Part shown: positions 63,042 through 64,000 of the stretch, piece by piece
How positions within the stretch are numbered: the first letter of the stretch is position 1
Layout of the letters: every line of letters starts with the position of its first letter
Assembly: GCA_963920665.1 (NCBI GenBank)
Contig: OY987268.1
Span: forward strand, 2,668,501 to 2,732,500
Direction of reading: 5' to 3'
Length of the DNA: 64,000 nucleotides
DNA from: Straminergon stramineum
Lineage: Eukaryota; Streptophyta; Bryopsida; Hypnales; Calliergonaceae
The notes under the pieces: model-generated
Database searches by the model: none
Told to the model about the DNA's origin: nothing
The model's input: the letters and a program-made list of their open reading frames with translations, nothing else
Position numbers and translations under genes: made by a program

Positions 63042-63951
63042 TTATCCCCCTAAAGTTCCATGAATATGTTTTCACCAAAAATGCTCTCAAACTATCAATT
63101 TTAGTATAAGTACCAAATTTTTGAAAAAAATACTTTTTTTAACAAATGTAACCATAGGATCTTGTAGTATGCTGACTTGAAAACATGTGGTAAAAATTTC
63201 AGAAATTTCCACCACGTAGACTACAAGATATAACCATTCAAATTCACTGAAATGATTTTGTTGGTCCTACGAAAAACAGGGTAGTTGCACTTCACAAGTT
63301 CACTTTTATTTGAAAAATGGGCAATCCAAGTAGATGCTCATTTGGATTCTTTTTCCTAGACAAGTTGGCCACATGCTTGATAAATTTTAGATCATTTGGA
63401 ATTGTACAACATATAGGAAAAAATAGTAAGTAGACAGTAGTAGAGAATGATTCAAAATACTAAATTGTTAAGAATTTAATTATGGAATTGAAAAATGTCA
63501 ATCCCAATGGTTGCAAGTTGTAATTATAAACATCTACATCTTATGATTTTATTTTTTCCAAAAATATTGAAAATTGAGTAAGATAAAGGACTTTAAAAGG
63601 TTATTTTAGAGTAGAAAATCCTCATAGCTTTTGACTCATTGATCAAAATGGAATGATTCAAAGCTTTCCACGTATATACAACTCTAGTAGACCACTTTCA
63701 AAATTTTGATTATGAAAAAAATGATTTTTCTCATCTACTTGGATTGCCCATTTATGAAAAAAAGTAACATATTAGGTTATAACTTTTGACTTGTATATCC
63801 ACATGTCAAGAAATTTAGTGCATATGAAAGATATTCCTTGTCCCCATCTTCTATTAAAATTTGGAGCCAAAATGTGGAAATCTCTAGTCACACGTACTTG
63901 CCCAAAACTGCTATGTAGCCAAAAAATGCATGTTGGTTCTTTAGGGGTTAA
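63042..63951 (-). mobile_element. TTAACCCCTAAAG-type element, copy 4, inverted (0.91 kb)
   Basis: On the minus strand it starts TTAACCCCTAAAGAACCAAC (from 63951) and ends near 63042 with ACTTTAGGGGGATAA. Its interior matches the copies at 15698, 25409 and 55195 in reverse: 'ttttgggcaagtacgtgtgact', 'ggaaagctttgaatcattcc', and 'gagcatttttggtgaaaacat'. It has no credible coding frame. Confidence 0.8.
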
Positions 63952-64000
63952 GCCTTCAACTCGAAATTCAAATTGGAATCAAGCTTGCTCTTACTCTCAC

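Noticed and set aside
1..64000. tRNA, rRNA or CRISPR arrays
   Set aside because: No cloverleaf with A/B box, no rRNA core sequence, and no regularly spaced short repeats with unique spacers were seen.

Overview
The window looks like nuclear DNA of a land plant. The evidence is spliceosomal introns with GT/AG borders and plant-type gene families: an S-protein homologue, a cysteine synthase, U2 snRNP A', an SLC30A9/MTPC4-type zinc transporter, an F-box/kelch-like remnant and a DRE2/anamorsin relative. There are also AAACCCTAA telo-box-like sites upstream of two genes. The lineage cannot be fixed from the sequence. The very AT-rich intergenic DNA, full of short non-autonomous inverted-repeat elements and with no recognisable LTR retrotransposon, would fit a non-seed plant, but that is only a guess.

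All seven genes or gene remnants I can support lie on the minus strand. Two islands of more balanced composition hold the conserved genes. The first island (about 2.8-23.7 kb) has an intronless secreted S-protein homologue (3420-3866), a seven-exon cysteine synthase (8757-12781, 337 aa when spliced) and a seven-exon U2 snRNP A' gene (20042-23118, 289 aa). The second (about 28.2-35.0 kb) has a 14-exon mitochondrial-type zinc transporter (29103-34116, 574 aa). I assembled these genes exon by exon; every junction has GT/AG borders and keeps the reading frame.

The rest (1-2.8, 13.1-17, 23.7-28.2 and 35-64 kb) is an AT-rich repeat landscape. It holds a frameshifted F-box/kelch-like remnant (40988-41634), an unrecognised two-exon gene for a 645-aa protein with one membrane segment and a long N/D/E/I/K-rich tail (50143-52861), and a strongly diverged DRE2-like gene (58478-61169 for the supported exons) that has lost several of the cysteines that bind Fe-S clusters in the family.

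The commonest repeats are elements of about 0.65-1.3 kb whose ends read TTAACCCCTAAAG...CTTTAGGGGTTAA or variants. At least four (15.7, 25.4, 55.2 and 63.0 kb) share their interior; another pair (47.9 kb and 1.1 kb) has a different interior. Two nested insertions can be read directly: a 0.66-kb element inside a 100-bp element whose uninterrupted copy lies 2.4 kb away, and a 0.36-kb element with TATA duplications inside the 55.2-kb element. Other repeats are a TIR element at 6.05 kb with a truncated relative at 0.41 kb, an arm-rich family at 36.1 and 62.2 kb, and a 150-bp near-perfect hairpin at 39.75 kb. No transposase, tRNA, rRNA or CRISPR array was seen.

The conserved genes do unrelated housekeeping jobs (sulfur assimilation, splicing, zinc export from mitochondria) and do not form a cluster. 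The best candidates for something undescribed are the orphan two-exon gene, the eroded DRE2-like gene and the families of nested inverted-repeat elements.
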